From NCBI GenBank assembly GCA_018061705.1, contig JAGOTO010000035.1:1-5446 (forward strand): a stretch of DNA of 5,446 bases, read 5' to 3'. The translations under genes and the position numbers were made by a program. Below are positions 5,298 through 5,446 of the stretch, piece by piece. The notes below the pieces were generated by a model that was not told the origin of the DNA, ran no database searches, and saw only the letters and a list, made by a program, of their open reading frames with translations. The stretch's first letter is position 1. Every line of letters starts with the position of its first letter. This DNA comes from Candidatus Saccharimonadota bacterium. GTDB lineage: Bacteria > Patescibacteria > Saccharimonadia > Saccharimonadales > UBA4665.

Positions 5298-5446
5298 TGG
5301 GTGAGCAGCACGAAGGGCTAGCTGGAGCCGAGATGGGTCCACCAGACAAGGCCCCTACGATCGATAGTGGTGGATTATCGCAGCCACTCCAGACACGCCC
5401 ATCAGTTGACGATCCGATCGCTCGCAATACTTATCCGGGTGAACAG
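5297..5446 (+). CDS. N-terminus of an unrecognised protein (3' end outside window)
   Basis: The ATG shares its first base with the reductase stop codon and has a well-placed GGAGG site, so translation is probably coupled. Fifty codons are open to the window edge, starting MGEQHEGLAGAEMGPPDK and ending ARNTYPGEQ. The visible part is polar, rich in Gly and Pro, acidic overall and has no signal peptide or membrane helix, so it looks like a disordered N-terminal tail. I do not recognise a family. It could precede a membrane protein or a folded cytosolic domain. Its place in the operon suggests co-expression with the reductase but does not prove a redox role. Confidence 0.65.
   Translation, partial: MGEQHEGLAGAEMGPPDKAPTIDSGGLSQPLQTRPSVDDPIARNTYPGEQ

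Overview
The window is a compact bacterial stretch in which every supported gene lies on the + strand. It uses ordinary TAA, TAG and TGA stops, so it does not come from a lineage that reads TGA as an amino acid. GC content looks close to half by eye. Short overlapping genes, an NrdH-type redoxin beside a thioredoxin reductase, a membrane-anchored FKBP and small lineage-type membrane proteins fit a streamlined Patescibacteria/CPR genome, most likely Saccharibacteria (TM7). That placement rests on gene style and remembered families, not on a marker gene, and is tentative.

Region 1 (1-2629) is a tightly packed group of three genes. The first is the C-terminal part of an alpha/beta hydrolase with a visible Ser-Asp-His triad. 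An 8-base overlap leads to a 98-residue membrane protein of unknown function, and 4 bases after that begins a complete ABC exporter half-transporter of the MsbA/LmrA type. A TGGTATACT extended -10-like element sits so close to the ABC start that a leaderless transcript is possible. Region 2 (2630-2942) is a 313-base gap with no convincing gene. It holds a very short ORF behind a purine-rich site, an AT-rich hairpin and a plausible promoter for the next operon.

Region 3 (2943-3838) encodes two FKBP-type prolyl isomerases joined by a TAATG overlap. The first has an N-terminal membrane anchor and probably works outside the membrane; the second has no export signal and is probably cytosolic. The second carries Gln where FKBPs normally have the active-site Asp. 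Region 4 (3839-5297) is a thiol-redox module. A strong sigma-70-type promoter, TTGACG-17-TATACT, with AT-rich dyads just upstream, drives an NrdH-like redoxin with a CAYC active site. A clear intrinsic terminator follows, and then a thioredoxin reductase with a CATC active site. The reductase is the likely electron donor to the redoxin, which could serve ribonucleotide reductase or general disulfide reduction. Region 5 (5297-5446) is the start of an unrecognised gene translationally coupled to the reductase.

The window looks mostly like ordinary housekeeping and accessory genes. I see no CRISPR array, insertion sequence, tRNA, rRNA or clear novel multi-gene system. The points most worth a second look are the FKBP active-site change, the incomplete NADPH-phosphate motif of the reductase, the terminator placed inside the redox pair, and the dyad next to the redoxin promoter.
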